From Eulemur rufifrons (taxonomy: Eukaryota; Chordata; Mammalia; Primates; Lemuridae), in the NCBI RefSeq assembly GCF_041146395.1, contig NC_090990.1, positions 42,852,001 through 42,916,000 on the forward strand: DNA of 64,000 bases, in the 5' to 3' direction. The number at the start of each line of letters is the position of its first letter. Position 1 is the first letter of the stretch. Positions 11,210-22,004 of this stretch are shown in pieces. The translations under genes were made by a program, and so were the position numbers. The notes under the pieces were generated by a model, which worked only from the letters and a program-made list of their open reading frames with translations, searched no databases and was not told the DNA's origin.

Positions 11210-11745
11210 ACCCTTTGCTCCTCTCCAGGCTTGTGTCCTGTGTAATCAGGGTAGGTGGGGATTAGGAGAGAAGGCTGCAGCTGGGTAGACAGGCAGATAC
11301 CTAGACTAGAGCCCCAGGCCCAAGGGAACAAAACAGATGCTAGATCCCACCTGTTGGTGGGGTTCCTCCTATAGGGTACTGTCCACTGGGTTGGCTTGGC
11401 TCAGGGACTGGGCATGGCTGAATCCACAGGTGGCAAGCATCAGGGACTTAGAGATGACACCTGGAAAGCCAATCACATAGTCCTAATCTTCAGGACTGGT
11501 AGGCAGGGCCTGCCATTCTTGTTTTTTGGCTGCTTGATTCAATCTCTATGTTATTATCCATAAAAAATATACATTACAGAGAAGAGGAGGAGGAGGTGAA
11601 ATGAACTAATTAGAGGTTGTCAGTAACCTTCTTCCAATATTTACATAAATGGATGAAACCGCTGGCCTCATTACTGGGTCTCCCCAATGGGATCACAAGG
11701 CTGGCAGAGAACAGGGAGCAGGGTGAAAGAGGCTGGAAGAACCGA
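11210..11745. other. unassigned stretch
   Basis: No gene and no confidently identified repeat. Contains a short purine run 'gaagaggaggaggaggtg' at about 11581. Confidence 0.35.
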
Positions 11746-11749
11746 GTGG

Positions 11750-11925
11750 CATGAGCCTTGCAAACGGCCCTGTGATCTCATGCAAATTTCTTAACCTCTC
11801 TGGGCTTCAGTTGAACACTCTGTAAAAAAGAATCACTAAGAAAAATGTAAATGAAGCTCTTTGAACCTGATGAAGAAGCAACATAAATGTTGAGTAGTGT
11901 TAATAGCACTATTAAATTGATAATA
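11750..11925 (+). mobile_element. MIR SINE, partial
   Basis: 'ttcttaacctctctgggctt' and 'aatgaagctctttgaacctg' give the sense core and 3' section. It is followed immediately by an antisense MIR. Confidence 0.65.
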
Positions 11926-11929
11926 AGAA

Positions 11930-12130
11930 TTCTACATCTATTTAGTTTCCAAAATGTTTCCATGTACAGTGCTGTAGCTCAATCTCCTAACTACCCTAGG
12001 ATGTGGGAGGTACTATTCTCAACCCCACTCTACAGACTGGAAAACAAAGTCTCTGAGAGGATATATTTTGTTCAAAGTCAAAATGTTGAAAAAGAGTTGA
12101 AACTGGATACTAGAAAGTTGGTGTCCCATA
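11930..12130 (-). mobile_element. MIR SINE
   Basis: Antisense MIR: 'taccctaggatgtgggaggt', 'ccccactctacagactggaa' and 'gttcaaagtcaaaatgttga'. It converges with the preceding plus-strand MIR. Confidence 0.7.
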
Positions 12131-12214
12131 ATGTAGAAAAAGCAAATGGCACTAGATAGAGCGATAACTTCAAAACAGTTCAATTAAAATGATAATGCAG
12201 TGAAATGTCTCTGT

Positions 12215-12335
12215 GTTTCTTGCAGAAATGAAGAAACGGAGCTGCAGAGAGGGTAAGCAACTAGTGCAGAAACAGAGTACTGCACTGGGCTGATACGTGA
12301 ACCCAAGGCTGTCTAACTCCCCAAGCTTTACATTT
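12215..12335 (-). mobile_element. MIR SINE fragment
   Basis: 'gaaatgaagaaacggagctg', 'gagggtaagcaactagtgca' and 'aggctgtctaactcc' match the antisense core and 5' half. Confidence 0.65.
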
Positions 12336-12507
12336 ATTTTCCTGCCCCAGGCTGTAGATTATAAGTCATTCTTTAATTTAATGACTTACTATTGAATTCT
12401 TCCATATGCCCAGCTCTGATCTAGACGCTGGAGAAACAACAGAATACATGAAGCATATATTCTGATCATTAACAAGCAAGGAAGTAAAGCTGTTAGATGT
12501 TAGGTGG

Positions 12508-13332
12508 TGTCAGGACCTGAATTGTGTTTTCCCCCAAAAGATAGGCTGAAGTCTTCACCCCCAGGGCCTCAGGATGCAGCCTTCTTTGGACACAGGGTCA
12601 TTGCAGATGCAATTACAGATGGTCCCTGACTTATGATGGCTCACTTATGAACTTTCACCTTCACCACTGTGTGAAAACAATACTCATCCAGTAGGAACTG
12701 TACTTAGAATTTTGAATTTTGATCTTTTATTTTTATTACTTTTATTTATTATTTATTGATTTATTATCATTCTTATAAACTAGGCTTTGTGTTAGGTGAT
12801 TCTGCCCAACTGTAGGCTAATGTAGGTGTTCTGAGCACATTTACAGTGGACTGGGCTAAGCTATGATGTTTGGTAGGTATATTATTAAATGTAATTTTGA
12901 CTTATGATATTTTCGACTTATGATATTTTCAACGCACAATGGGTTTATTGGGACATAACCTCATCGTAAGTCAAAGATCGTAAGTTCAGATGAGGTGGTA
13001 CTGGAGTAGTTTGGGCCACTAATCTGAAATGACTGTTGTCCTCATGAGAAGAGGACAGAGACACACGGGGGAAGATGGCCATATGAAGACAGAGACAGAT
13101 TGGAGTGATGCCTTTACAAGCCCAGGAGTACCAAGGATTCCCAGCAAACTCCAGAAGCTGGGAATAGGCAAGGAAGTCTTCTCCACTACAGATTTCCGAG
13201 GGAGTGTGGCCCTGTCCACACCTTGATTTTGGATTTTGGGGCCTCCAGGACTGTGAGACAATAAATATCTGTTGTTTTAAGGCACTCAGTTTGGGGTATT
13301 TTTAAAAATAGCTGCCCCGGGAAATGAATACA
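12508..13332 (+). mobile_element. MLT1-type MaLR solo LTR (interrupted)
   Basis: A solo LTR of the ERVL-MaLR group, split by a Tigger-like element. It starts TG at 12508 and ends CA at 13332, and the flanking 5 bp are identical (ggtgg at 12503-12507 and 13333-13337), as expected for this class. Body landmarks: 'tcttcacccccagggcctca', 'gaggacagagacacacgg', 'gacaataaatatctgttgt' (polyadenylation region) and a terminal 'gaatacag'. No internal retroviral sequence or gene remains. Confidence 0.85.
12616..12980. mobile_element. Tigger-family MITE nested in LTR
   Basis: Non-autonomous TcMar-Tigger-like DNA transposon. It begins 'cagatggtccctgacttatg' and ends with matching inverted text ('catcgtaagtcaaagatcgt'). 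The flanking dinucleotide TA (12614-12615 and 12981-12982) is the expected target duplication. The interior has 'tgcccaactgtaggctaatg'. Removing it restores a continuous MLT1-type reading across the site. No transposase is encoded. Confidence 0.8.
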
Positions 13333-13339
13333 GGTGGTG

Positions 13340-13845
13340 ATATAGCTTACCTAAAGCAATGAAATAAACAAACAACAATAAAAAAATTTTAAATTAAAAA
13401 AAGTCTGTTTTTCTCAGATGGGGTGAAGACCAAGAAACCAAAACTTGGGTGCTTTCCAGCTCCCTGTGAGCAATGCACGTCCTCGCTGGCCTCACACACA
13501 TCCGCCTTGCAGCCTCCCTTCCCCACCCTGCAGGCTCACCTACTGTGGCTGCTTGCAGCTCACCTCTACGCGAACTTGACTGGAAAGGGTTTAGTAAGCA
13601 AATTAATAATGTAAACGAGATTGCAGCCAGCACCTTGCGTGCAGCAGCAGCGGTGAAGGCCTAGTGCACAATAATTGTCTGCATACAAATGGATGCTGCA
13701 GCCGAAAATGAGTCTGTAATGCTCAGGAAAGCAGGCCATCAGGGCTGCTGAAGGGGGCTCGTGGGCCCCCGTTCAGATCGGTTTTGCTATTACACGACTC
13801 ATGGCAAATCCGCCGAATGCTTTATAACTTAAGGGTACTAAGTCT
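13340..13845. other. unique block, candidate conserved element
   Basis: No repeat is recognised from about 13440 on. The part at 13585-13830 holds homeodomain-like 'aattaataatgtaaacg', 'cacaataattgtctgcatac' and CpG-containing 'ccgccgaatgc', a composition seen in conserved developmental enhancers. Three overlapping frames at 13394-13664 show no recognisable protein. Regulatory function is inference. Confidence 0.4.
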
Positions 13846-13849
13846 TTCA

Positions 13850-14030
13850 CACTTGGCTTTTCATTTCCTCCTTACAGCAACTCAGGGATCTGAGTGTTAG
13901 AAATAGTCCCATTTTATAGATGAGGAAACTGAAGCTTTGAGAGGTGGGAAACTAGGCATTAGACTGCTCCTTGTTATGGGGGCTCTAACCCAGAGCTTCT
14001 GCCTCCAGATCTAGTGCGTGGCTGGAAGCC
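13850..14030 (-). mobile_element. MIR SINE
   Basis: 'cattttatagatgaggaaac' then 'tgaagctttgagaggtggga' and 'ctaacccagagcttctgcct' in antisense order. Confidence 0.75.
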
Positions 14031-14129
14031 TCCCAAAAAACAAAACAATTCTTTCTAAAATTCAATTGTTTATGGCCTTTTCATAATATCCAACCTTTAG
14101 TTGATTAGTGAACACGAAGGAAACATTTT

Positions 14130-14265
14130 ATCATTGAATTCTCTCTGTAACCTAGGAAGTAAGTAGTTACTCCCACAAAGAAGTGGAGGCTCAGAGAGGT
14201 CATACGGCTTTCCCAGGACTACATGTAGGCGGTGGTGGGAAATGTCTGAAGCCAAAGCCCAGGTA
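14130..14265 (-). mobile_element. MIR SINE fragment
   Basis: 'gaagtggaggctcagagagg' and 'tttcccaggactacatgtag' are the antisense MIR core. The 3' side is lost. Confidence 0.65.
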
Positions 14266-14284
14266 GGGGGCCAGGTGGCAGTGA

Positions 14285-14395
14285 AAAATCCAGTTTCCTG
14301 GGCTCCATAAAACCTGCTGAGTCAGAATTTCTGAGGGTGCACTCTGGCTTGGACACTCTTAGTACGTTCACTGGTGATTCTGATGCTGCCATTCT
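14285..14395. mobile_element. MER5-like hAT-Charlie fragment
   Basis: 'gctgagtcagaatttctgag' and 'actggtgattctgatgctgc' resemble the central and terminal parts of MER5A/B. Orientation is not assigned because the termini are near-palindromic. Confidence 0.5.
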
Positions 14396-14399
14396 CCGG

Positions 14400-15065
14400 A
14401 GGGTGCCACTCTGTACCTTCTTTGGTCTAGCTTAGGGTTCCTTGATTTTCCCTTCCTTAAGTTCCTCCTAGAAACAGAACCTAGGCTGCAAATGTCTTCC
14501 GTATAGCAGAGGAAATGCACATCAGCTGCTTCCAAAGCCAACACATCTCCATGTGAAGGGTGAAGAGTGTCCCAGGCTGGGTTCAACAGAGGTGCCACCT
14601 CCCACTGCCACCTCCAGGCAGCCAGGGGACCTAGGTGCCTGTCAGTGAGTGGAGAAAGCCCTTTGGGACCCATTCAGGCATTTTCATTTATCAAGAAAAT
14701 GAAAGAAGTTAAATTAGGTCATGTCAGGGACTTGCAAATCAAAATTGTGCCAGAGGGTTCTTCCACGGCCACAGAGGGGGCTGTGCTGAGGGATCTTCAG
14801 TTGCTTCTATTTTTGAATTTCCTATCAAATCGAGGAGCTTCTGGCACCAGGGGCTTCTTTGGCATGAAGTATGTCCACTGCTTGCACTGCTCGGGTCCTA
14901 GATCTGCAGAGATGATTCACAGCCAGGCCTCGGCTCCTGGCCCGGCTGAATCCGACAGGGGAGAACCAAGTGCTCGCCCTATAAGCTCAGTGAAAAAGCT
15001 GCATGGGCTTTGGCGTTGGAGGCTTATCTGGATTAGAGCTAACTAATGCCTAACATGCAGGGTGC
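14400..15065. other. unique block with 159-codon frame
   Basis: A plus-strand frame runs from 14567 to 15046 (159 codons), the longest in the window. The translation shows no domain or repeat I recognise, lacks regular amphipathic or low-complexity structure, and there is no visible promoter or splice framework. It spans non-repeat sequence, so it may be chance openness in GC-rich conserved DNA. I do not call it a gene. Confidence 0.3.
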
Positions 15066-15069
15066 GGTT

Positions 15070-15265
15070 CCAGGCTGGATACTTAACTTCATGGAACTTA
15101 TTTTACAGAGGGCTCGTGCCTGGCCTCTGCCACTTATAAACTAGGGGACATCAGGCACATCCCTGAACCTGAGTCTCAGCTCATCCATCTGGGCCCTCTT
15201 CACTGTGCCTGACACTTTGCAGGTGCTTCGTATACACTGCAGATGCTTCAATAAGTCAATTCCTC
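15070..15265 (+). mobile_element. MIR-like fragment
   Basis: 'ctctgccacttataaactag', 'catccctgaacctgagtctc' and 'gtgcctgacactttgcaggt' follow a degraded sense MIR. Confidence 0.5.
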
Positions 15266-15269
15266 ATGT

Positions 15270-15890
15270 TTGCCAATGGGAGGGTGCATTAGGGATATAG
15301 ATGAATAGTCAAAGGTTGACTCGTAATGCTTAATTTATTAATTTAATTACACATTCATTTGCTACATATGCATTTGCTTCTAGTAGGAGGGTTTGTGTGG
15401 ATTTGCTTCTGTCCTTTCCCTTGAGCCTGGGACTACATTTCTGACTCCCTTCCTAGTGCTCTGAAGTGAGACAGTCAAGCCCTTTGCACACAGTCAGCAT
15501 TTGCTACCTGCCGCCGAATCACCGCCTGATTACATGAATAATTTGCCCTGGAAGGAGCTGGTCCTCATTCAAAGCTCCAGCTTCTTTGCATGGATGGGAT
15601 TTGCCAGAATAAAGAAAAACTTGGCATTCCCAAGGAGCAGGTGGTTCGATTTGGTTACCATCATGTATGAACCCCAGCAGTGTTTTAGAAATCACCTTGA
15701 GGTTGGACCCACCTGAATCCCGTGAGTCGCTGCAGCCGTTCTCCTCCATATCGGTGAGGAATAACTGAGTGCTTAATAAATTCAAGCAAGCAGGTAACTG
15801 AGAGCTAAAATTTAGTATATTTGCTTTATTATTGGCACGTTTGTTCTCTTTTACTTGTCATAATGAGGGTTCCTTAAATGTTGGTTTCCT
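15270..15890. other. unique stretch, no gene seen
   Basis: AT-rich text with homeodomain-like 'taatttattaatttaattac' at about 15330, followed by a GC-neutral block with opposing frames (15501-15785) of no recognisable identity. Confidence 0.35.
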
Positions 15891-15894
15891 TGTT

Positions 15895-16110
15895 CTGTGG
15901 TAGAAAGATACTGGGCCTTGAAGACAACTCAACAGAGTTCAGATCTGACCCTTTCACTTACTGCCCTTCGGACCCTGGGGGGCGGGGGCACGCCCAGATT
16001 CCCCCGTAGATCAGGTGCTGTAACAACATCCACTCTCTAAGACTGCTGCGAAGGTTACCTAAGGGGAAGACTATGAAAGCACTTTGTAAACTATGGCTCT
16101 ATGTGGATCT
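15895..16110 (+). mobile_element. MIR SINE
   Basis: 'tagaaagatactgggccttg', 'cagagttcagatctgaccct' and 'tgcgaaggttacctaagggg' give the sense MIR order. It carries a G/C-rich interruption around 15978. Confidence 0.65.
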
Positions 16111-16204
16111 AATTAACATGACTACTTTTATTCCCTTAGAGATCTCTGTTTTCTTCTGTTCTTAATAATTACAGAATCTTGGGTTTGAAGGAGAGCAGGT
16201 TCAT

Positions 16205-16345
16205 GGGCTGCTGTGTCAGAATCAGCTGGAGAGTTGGTTTTTTAACCAGACGCCCCAGGGGCCACCTCAAACCTCCTGAATCAGACCCAGGGGGGTGGGA
16301 ACCTGAGGTTTATAATGCAGCCAGGTTGGGAAACACTGATCTAGT
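16205..16345. mobile_element. MER5A-like hAT-Charlie element
   Basis: 'gtgtcagaatcagctggaga', 'cctgaatcagacccaggggg' and 'gttgggaaacactgatctag' match a MER5A-type short DNA transposon. Confidence 0.65.
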
Positions 16346-16439
16346 CACTTAACACGTACAACCTCTGCAACGTCCCCAAGTGGTGGTGTTTTAATCATAT
16401 TACCTTAGAGAGGCATGGTAAGATCAGATGCAGGTCAAG

Positions 16440-16885
16440 AGGAAAACAAGAGGAAGTGCAAAGGTTTAATTATACTTACAGTTCTCCGAGGAGAACACAG
16501 TCTGCCAGGCAGGGCCACTCAGGGAAGCACCAGGGCTGCTCACAAGACAGAGTGAGAGGACAGCTATGGGCAACAGCCTGTACTGTGGTTTCTGAGGGAA
16601 GGAAAGGATGAGGCAGGGCCAGCAGGCTTGGAATTGGCTAGTTGGAATAATTTCAGTGTGTTCTGGGGTGCAGGGACTGTCCCTAGTTGTCTGTTACCTG
16701 GCTCTGGAGTGATAAGGGTGAGCGGCTAGTGGCTCAGAGTATGAGAACTTAGCAAGGGAAGTGACAGGCGGTGTGGACTTCAGCTTCTAAAGAAGAGGAA
16801 TTGACCAGCTGCTAGCCAGATTCCCGAAACTGGGTCATGACAGACAGCAGGCACACATACAAAAACAACAAGACTATATTATACG
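16440..16885. other. unclassified LTR-like sequence
   Basis: 'aggtttaattatacttacag' followed by 'gaacacagtctgccaggcag', 'gaattggctagttggaataa' and 'gtgtggacttcagcttct' has the feel of a dispersed LTR or old repeat, but I cannot name the family. No gene is seen. Confidence 0.35.
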
Positions 16886-16894
16886 TGGTCATCC

Positions 16895-17140
16895 CGTCTC
16901 TATTTGAGTACCTCCAGGGAAACAGAGCTCCCTGCCTCACCAGGCAGGCTCATCTGTCCCTGGTCATTGGAGTGAGAATCTGCTTCCTGATATTCACCTG
17001 ATAATTATCCTCCTACAACTTCCACTCCTTGGTCCTGGTTTTCCTTTGGGGACACTTGAATCAAGCCTCACCCTTCTTCTGCACCATGACAACCCTTCCA
17101 GCATTTGAAGCCAGGATCTTCTCTACCTTTGAGTTTGCTA
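16895..17140 (+). mobile_element. L3/CR1 LINE fragment
   Basis: Text in L3 (CR1) order: 'gtacctccagggaaacagag', 'ctgcctcaccaggcaggctc', 'tcctacaacttccactcctt' and 'cccttccagcatttgaagcc'. This is 3'-proximal sequence of a very ancient LINE. The 60-codon frame at 17029 lies in it. Confidence 0.7.
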
Positions 17141-17294
17141 ACTGGTCTTTATTTGACAGGGGTTCTAGTTCCATCTCCTCCTTTTTCCTCTACCTGATCT
17201 CCCTTGTCTGAGCAGGGAAGAGGAAAGGCTTGAGAAGATGCTAAGACCATGCAGGAACTTAGCCACGAAACTTGGAGTAATGAGAACAACTGCA

Positions 17295-17515
17295 GCTACT
17301 AGTCACTGAACATCAGTCACATACTAGGTATCACATTAGTGCTTTACAGTCAACTCATCCACATAACAATCCTGTGATTTGGGTATTCCTGTACTTGGAT
17401 TTCAAATGGGTTAACTAAGGTTTAGAGGAGTGAAAAAACTCACCCAAGGTCATTGGCCAGTACCCCAGGAGCTGGCACTGGAATGCAGGGCTGCCTGGCT
17501 GAGTTCAGATGACGC
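17295..17515 (-). mobile_element. MIR SINE
   Basis: 'cacatactaggtatcacatt', 'tttagaggagtgaaaaaact' and 'cactggaatgcagggctgcc' follow antisense MIR. Confidence 0.7.
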
Positions 17516-17519
17516 CATT

Positions 17520-18025
17520 TGCCATTTCCTGACCCTGCCTCATTGGGCACCAAGATGGTAAGACTGAGAAAATTAGATTCTGAGCTAAAGCAAGAGACCT
17601 GACTACCAACCGGTGGGGCCTTCTCTGGGCCTCCTCTGCAGAGATGCCTGAGACTCAAATACCTGCTGGTTCCATCTATGAGGGGGGGAGAACCCCTTGT
17701 CAAACATCCAGGCATATTTTTGTCACTTTAAGACATCAAGACAATTTCTGCACTTGACAAAGGTAAAATCTTTTAAAGCTTTGGAGGATTGGGAAAGGGA
17801 ATAAAAAAGACATTAATAGAATGACATATTTTTAGTGTAACACCAGAGAAAACTCTGGGGGAACAAAAAATAAAATGAACGACCTAAATATGGTTCTTTT
17901 TATTTTTTTTTAATACTATGAGCTTCAAAGGAGTGGGCTGTGCTGGATATTTGCATGCCCCAAATCTATAAAGGATTTGAATACAATGGAAAGCCCTTTG
18001 CATGGAGTCTCTGCTTCAGTCTGGT
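17520..18025. other. unassigned stretch
   Basis: No gene or named repeat is recognised. Contains an AT-rich section at about 17760-17920 with a T-run near 17902. Confidence 0.35.
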
Positions 18026-18029
18026 AAGC

Positions 18030-18190
18030 TGTGCCTGCCTGCACGCTGGGTTGGCTACTTCTCAGTTGAGTGACTATGGGCAAAACACTAAACCTCTCTG
18101 GTTCTCAGTTTCATAATCTACGAAATAAGGATGGTGGTACTGGATGGTGGTGAGATACATATGAAATCAATTTATATTAGATATCCACTC
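18030..18190 (+). mobile_element. MIR SINE, partial
   Basis: 'tgagtgactatgggcaaaac', 'taaacctctctggttctcag' and 'aaataaggatggtggtactg' are the sense core and 3' part. Confidence 0.7.
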
Positions 18191-18315
18191 AATATTTAGT
18201 GTATAATATATACAATATAATAAATCCATTATTAGCTTATAATAATATATAAATAATACATTATTATATATTAGATGAGATTATTATATATTATTTTATA
18301 TATTATTAGATCATT
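18190..18315. repeat. AT-rich low complexity
   Basis: Irregular TATATTA repeats, almost free of G and C, immediately 3' of the MIR. A probable expansion of its AT-rich tail. Confidence 0.8.
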
Positions 18316-18402
18316 AGACTTCCATTTGAAAATTGGACAAAGGGCTTATTTGGATTATTAAACCATCTCCTGCTATTTATGCTAAGTTCCTGAGAAACAG
18401 GC

Positions 18403-18570
18403 TGTCTTAGTCAGTTCTAGCTGCTATCACAACATACCACATACCACAGACTAGGTAGCTCAAGCAGGAATTTATTTTTCACAGTTCTGGAGGCCACGAA
18501 GCCCAAAATCAAGGTGTTGGCAGAGTCACTGTCTGGTGAGGGCCTGTTTTCTGGTTCATACATGGTGCCT
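18403..18570 (-). mobile_element. MST-like MaLR LTR, truncated
   Basis: Begins 'tgtcttagtcagttctagct' and continues 'cagttctggaggccacgaag' and 'ctgtctggtgagggcctg', the antisense 3' half of a MaLR LTR. The remaining LTR is missing, so this is a truncated solo LTR. Confidence 0.7.
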
Positions 18571-18664
18571 AGAACTGCCCACCCTGTAATTCTAGTTTTT
18601 AGCTACTTTTATCCAGGTCATCTGTTACTAGCAGCCAAAAGCATTCTAGAAAATACAAACACAA

Positions 18665-18750
18665 ACTCACGCTGTGACCCTAGACATTTGCCCTCTCTAA
18701 GCTTCAGTTTCCTCTTATATTAAAGGGGGTTGGATTAGATTCATGTTGGC
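18665..18750 (+). mobile_element. MIR SINE fragment
   Basis: 'ctctctaagcttcagtttcc' with the preceding 'gctgtgaccctagaca' is the sense MIR core only. Confidence 0.6.
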
Positions 18751-18754
18751 AAAC

Positions 18755-20330
18755 CAGGAGCCCATGGATCAGATTAAGCTTAGCAGTTGTGTTTGGGCTG
18801 CCCTGTGCATCAAAAAAATCAAACAGATTGGGAAAATGTGACTCTTGTACTTTTTAAAACTCTCCTAACCATGCTTATGGGTCTTCAGTCCCACAGGATA
18901 GTGTTGAAAAAATGAATCTTGTCAGTTAATTATATCACCGTCTCTTCTGGTATGAAGAGTGATATCGTGGCTCTTCTCTATAAATGCTCATGGTCTTGGG
19001 AGGAAGGAGTGGAGCTTTCATGCCCTCATGGTCTTAGGGCTATGTGGTTTTTTCTAGATCTGTTATAGAATCCCAGAGTAGCTTGAGGCTCTAAACCCTG
19101 TATAGTGTCTTCTACAATGCAGCAGGTCTCTCTGGGTCCTTGGAATATTGTGCTGTTTCCACAGCTAAAATCTTTGGTCCTAGGCACATGGTCCGTGTAC
19201 TTTGCAATCACTGATACTGTGTTGCTTCCAGTTACCTGTGCTTGGCACCTCTGCATTATCTCCCTGGGATATCCTAAATGCCTCCCTGAACAGGCATTAG
19301 GGAAACAAAAATATTACTCAGACCTATTATTCTGGATACTTCTATATACACATACATATATTACACTTGCCTGTGGGACATGGTGCAGAGCCAAATGTAG
19401 AACTTTCTCCAGAGCCCAGTAGTCTCCCCCAAGCAATGCTAGAGGAGTGTTCCTGGGTCCCCTCTTACCTGTCTGGATATCTCCATTGCTAGTTCCTCCA
19501 GCCCTTGTCAGGGTATGGCTACACAGCAGAGGGGAGATGAGAAATTAAGTCTAGCCATCTCATATCCTCATCTACTTCCTCTCTCTACTTTCCGTCACTT
19601 GTCCCAGAACAAAAGGCTCAAGCTTTTCTTTTCCTTTTCCTGTACGGAAGGAACTTCTACATCAAACCTTTCTCTATTAGGACTCATATTTTAATGGCAG
19701 ACCAGTAAGAGAAAAACCTCTAAACTAAAGAGATAACATAAATTGAGAGATTTTTAAAAATGGTCCTATTTTAAATATATTAACCTATATTTAAAATAAT
19801 TTTCATTGATTGCCAATATGTTAAAGAAAAACTCACAAAATTCTATATGTAAATCTAGATTTTTATCTTCTCTTGAAAATTAGAAGCTCTGGCAACATCA
19901 AAGTAACATTCTTTTATGACACAATGGTGGGTGTGAGCCAAGTAGTGTCATCTTCCCTTGGAAGGTGCACACATGGTCTCGTTCTTCATAGTCACCATCG
20001 CCCTCCCTTGTCTTGGACCCTGAATGCATCTGATTCATACATCTATGTTCTCTTTCTAGCCCCTCAGGCATTTAAGTGTCTAAGTTCCATTCCATTTACA
20101 TAGTGCTGGGACTGTACCATCAATGCCCCTTCCCCTGTCCCCTCACACCCAGCACCATGCTAAGCACAGCCAGGGAATATAACATATTATATTCTGATGT
20201 AAGTATGATTAGTATATGAACTCGTAATGTGTTATAGATAAATATGTAATCTGGTCAAATCTGTATACCTAACACTTATTTTAAAATGAGAAGAAAAGTT
20301 CATAAAACTTTCTAAGAGCTTTTCAACAGT
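18755..20330. other. unassigned stretch, no gene seen
   Basis: About 1.6 kb without a repeat or gene that I can name. It includes a 105-codon plus-strand frame at 19105-19422 opposed by a minus frame at 19026-19256; neither resembles a known protein. AT-rich between 19720 and 19870. Probably decayed repeats mixed with unique DNA. Confidence 0.35.
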
Positions 20331-20334
20331 TCAC

Positions 20335-20800
20335 TTCACTTCTACTCTTGGAACCCGCTGTGTGGCAGTAGGCAAGTTACTTGGGCCAGCTGGACTCCTA
20401 CCTGTCTCCTCAATTGTGGAATGGAGAGGGCGAGATTCATTCCAGGGTCTTCACTTACATGAATTCAGTCCAACAGCTATACGCCCTGGCATCAGGAGGG
20501 CTGATCCAAAGAATGTAGGACCAGCCCTCACATGGTGGGAGTTTATGATCTAGCTGGGGAAACAAAGCAAAGGGATGGAAAATGGAAAGTGTCACAAAGC
20601 AAAGGGGCTCCAGGCCCTTGATGCTCAGAATCATGAGACCTTGCAGTTAGATGGAGAACTAGAACCTTTTCTCCCCTCACCAATACCTTCAGCTAACTGC
20701 CTCCCCTTCTTCCCTTCAAATAAAATTCAGCTCACCCCTCCTTCTCCGGAAGCCCTGCTGGGTAGGCTGGGTAGCTGAGGCCCTCCACCTGTGTTCCCAC
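20335..20800. other. decayed MIR/L2-like sequence
   Basis: 'gcagtaggcaagttacttg' recalls a MIR core, and 'gggagtttatgatctagctg' recalls antisense L2 3' UTR, but both are too decayed for firm calls. Small frames at 20362 and 20575 have no recognisable product. Confidence 0.35.
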
Positions 20801-20804
20801 ACCT

Positions 20805-20905
20805 CTGCACTGTCTGTCTACTGGTCTGTCTCCCCCACTGTACTACGACTCTTTGAGGGCACAGAATGTAATACACATCTGTCCTTTTCTGCTTTCCCAA
20901 GCTCC
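20805..20905 (+). mobile_element. L2 LINE 3' fragment
   Basis: 'ccactgtactacgactcttt' followed by 'gagggcacagaatgta' matches the L2 'actgtgagctccttgagggcag' section in sense. Confidence 0.5.
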
Positions 20906-21242
20906 CGACCCCTTATTTTGGTAACGACATTCACTTCTTGAGAGAACCAGGCTGGCACTTCATTCTGTGTGGTCCTGATGAAACGGCTGATAAAGATTTC
21001 CATCACACATCTCCCTCTGGTAGGCAAGGAAAATTAGGCCAGACCAGATTCTTTCTTCAGGAAATTTGAATCTTAAGGGAAGCTAAAGAATATCAAAAGA
21101 GTCTGAAACTGAACCATTCTTCCAGCAGAGTGCATTTGTTCCTACGTGCATGATCCACAGACCCGTCCTCGTTCTTCTCCTCCCTGGGTCCCTTGGATGT
21201 TCAAACCTTCCTCAATGCTGTAAACTCCTTGATACTCTCCTT

Positions 21243-21266
21243 TCTTTGTTTTGTTTTGTTTTGTTT
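21243..21266. repeat. (TTTTG)n microsatellite
   Basis: About four TTTTG pentanucleotide units following a C/T-rich stretch. Confidence 0.75.
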
Positions 21267-21340
21267 GGATGGTGCCATGTCTGTCTGTTGCTTATAACCA
21301 GGGATCCTAACTGATCTTGATCAACTCTTTTTTAACTTCG

Positions 21341-21853
21341 ATAAATCAATATATAAAAAAGATACCTGCACTTGAATGTTTATCATAACATTATTTATGA
21401 CAGCAAACATAGAGAATCAACCTAAGTGCCCATCAACAGAGGACTGGATAAAGAAACTGGGGTATATTTATACAATGGAATACTATTCAGCCATAAAAAC
21501 AAATGAAATCATGTCTTTTTTGGCAGCATGGATGGAACTGGAGGCCATTATCTTAAGTGAGACAACTCAGAAACAGAAAGACAAGTACCACATGTTCTCA
21601 CATATAATTGGGAGCTAAATAATGTGCACATATGGGAGCAGAGTGTGGGATGATGGACAATGGAGACTCGGGGGGTGGGTGGCAGGAGGGGGCTGGATGA
21701 TGGGAGGTTGCCTGGTGGGCACAATGTGCATTTCTCCTGTGATAGATGCACCAAAAGCTCTGACTTTACCACAACGCAATGTGTCAATGTAGCAAAATTG
21801 CACTTGTACCCCAGGAATATACGCAAATAAAAATAAAAAAAAGTTAAAAATAA
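21341..21853 (+). mobile_element. L1 3' end, 5'-truncated insertion
   Basis: A 5'-truncated L1 with the last part of ORF2, the 3' UTR and an A-rich tail ('caaataaaaataaaaaaaag'). Flanking direct repeats at 21326-21340 and 21854-21868 (tcttttttaacttYg, one mismatch) are the target-site duplication and show insertion by target-primed reverse transcription. The 3' UTR wording is unlike human L1PA and suits a strepsirrhine or older primate L1. Confidence 0.9.
21376..21618 (+). pseudogene. L1 ORF2 C-terminal remnant
   Basis: An 80-codon open frame encoding the extreme C-terminus of L1 ORF2p. It contains the typical 'YTMEYYSAIKTNEI' segment and the cysteine-poor tail after it, and it stops at 21618. 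ORF2p normally has about 1,275 residues (endonuclease, reverse transcriptase, Cys-rich domain), and only the distal end survives 5' truncation. The catalytic domains are absent, so the element cannot move by itself. Confidence 0.9.
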
Positions 21854-22004
21854 TCTTTTTTAACTTTGGTGTCTATCCCAGAGTCTGACATGTGATAAAC
21901 CCTTGGGACAAAATGTTAAATGTTTTTTCAGTGAATAAATTCCCCACCAATGCCCACATCCACTCTATAGCATTCCTAAAAGATAACCATCTCTCCTTTT
22001 TATG

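Noticed and set aside
21341..21853. Active retrotransposon
   Set aside because: Severely 5'-truncated. Lacks promoter, ORF1, endonuclease and reverse transcriptase.
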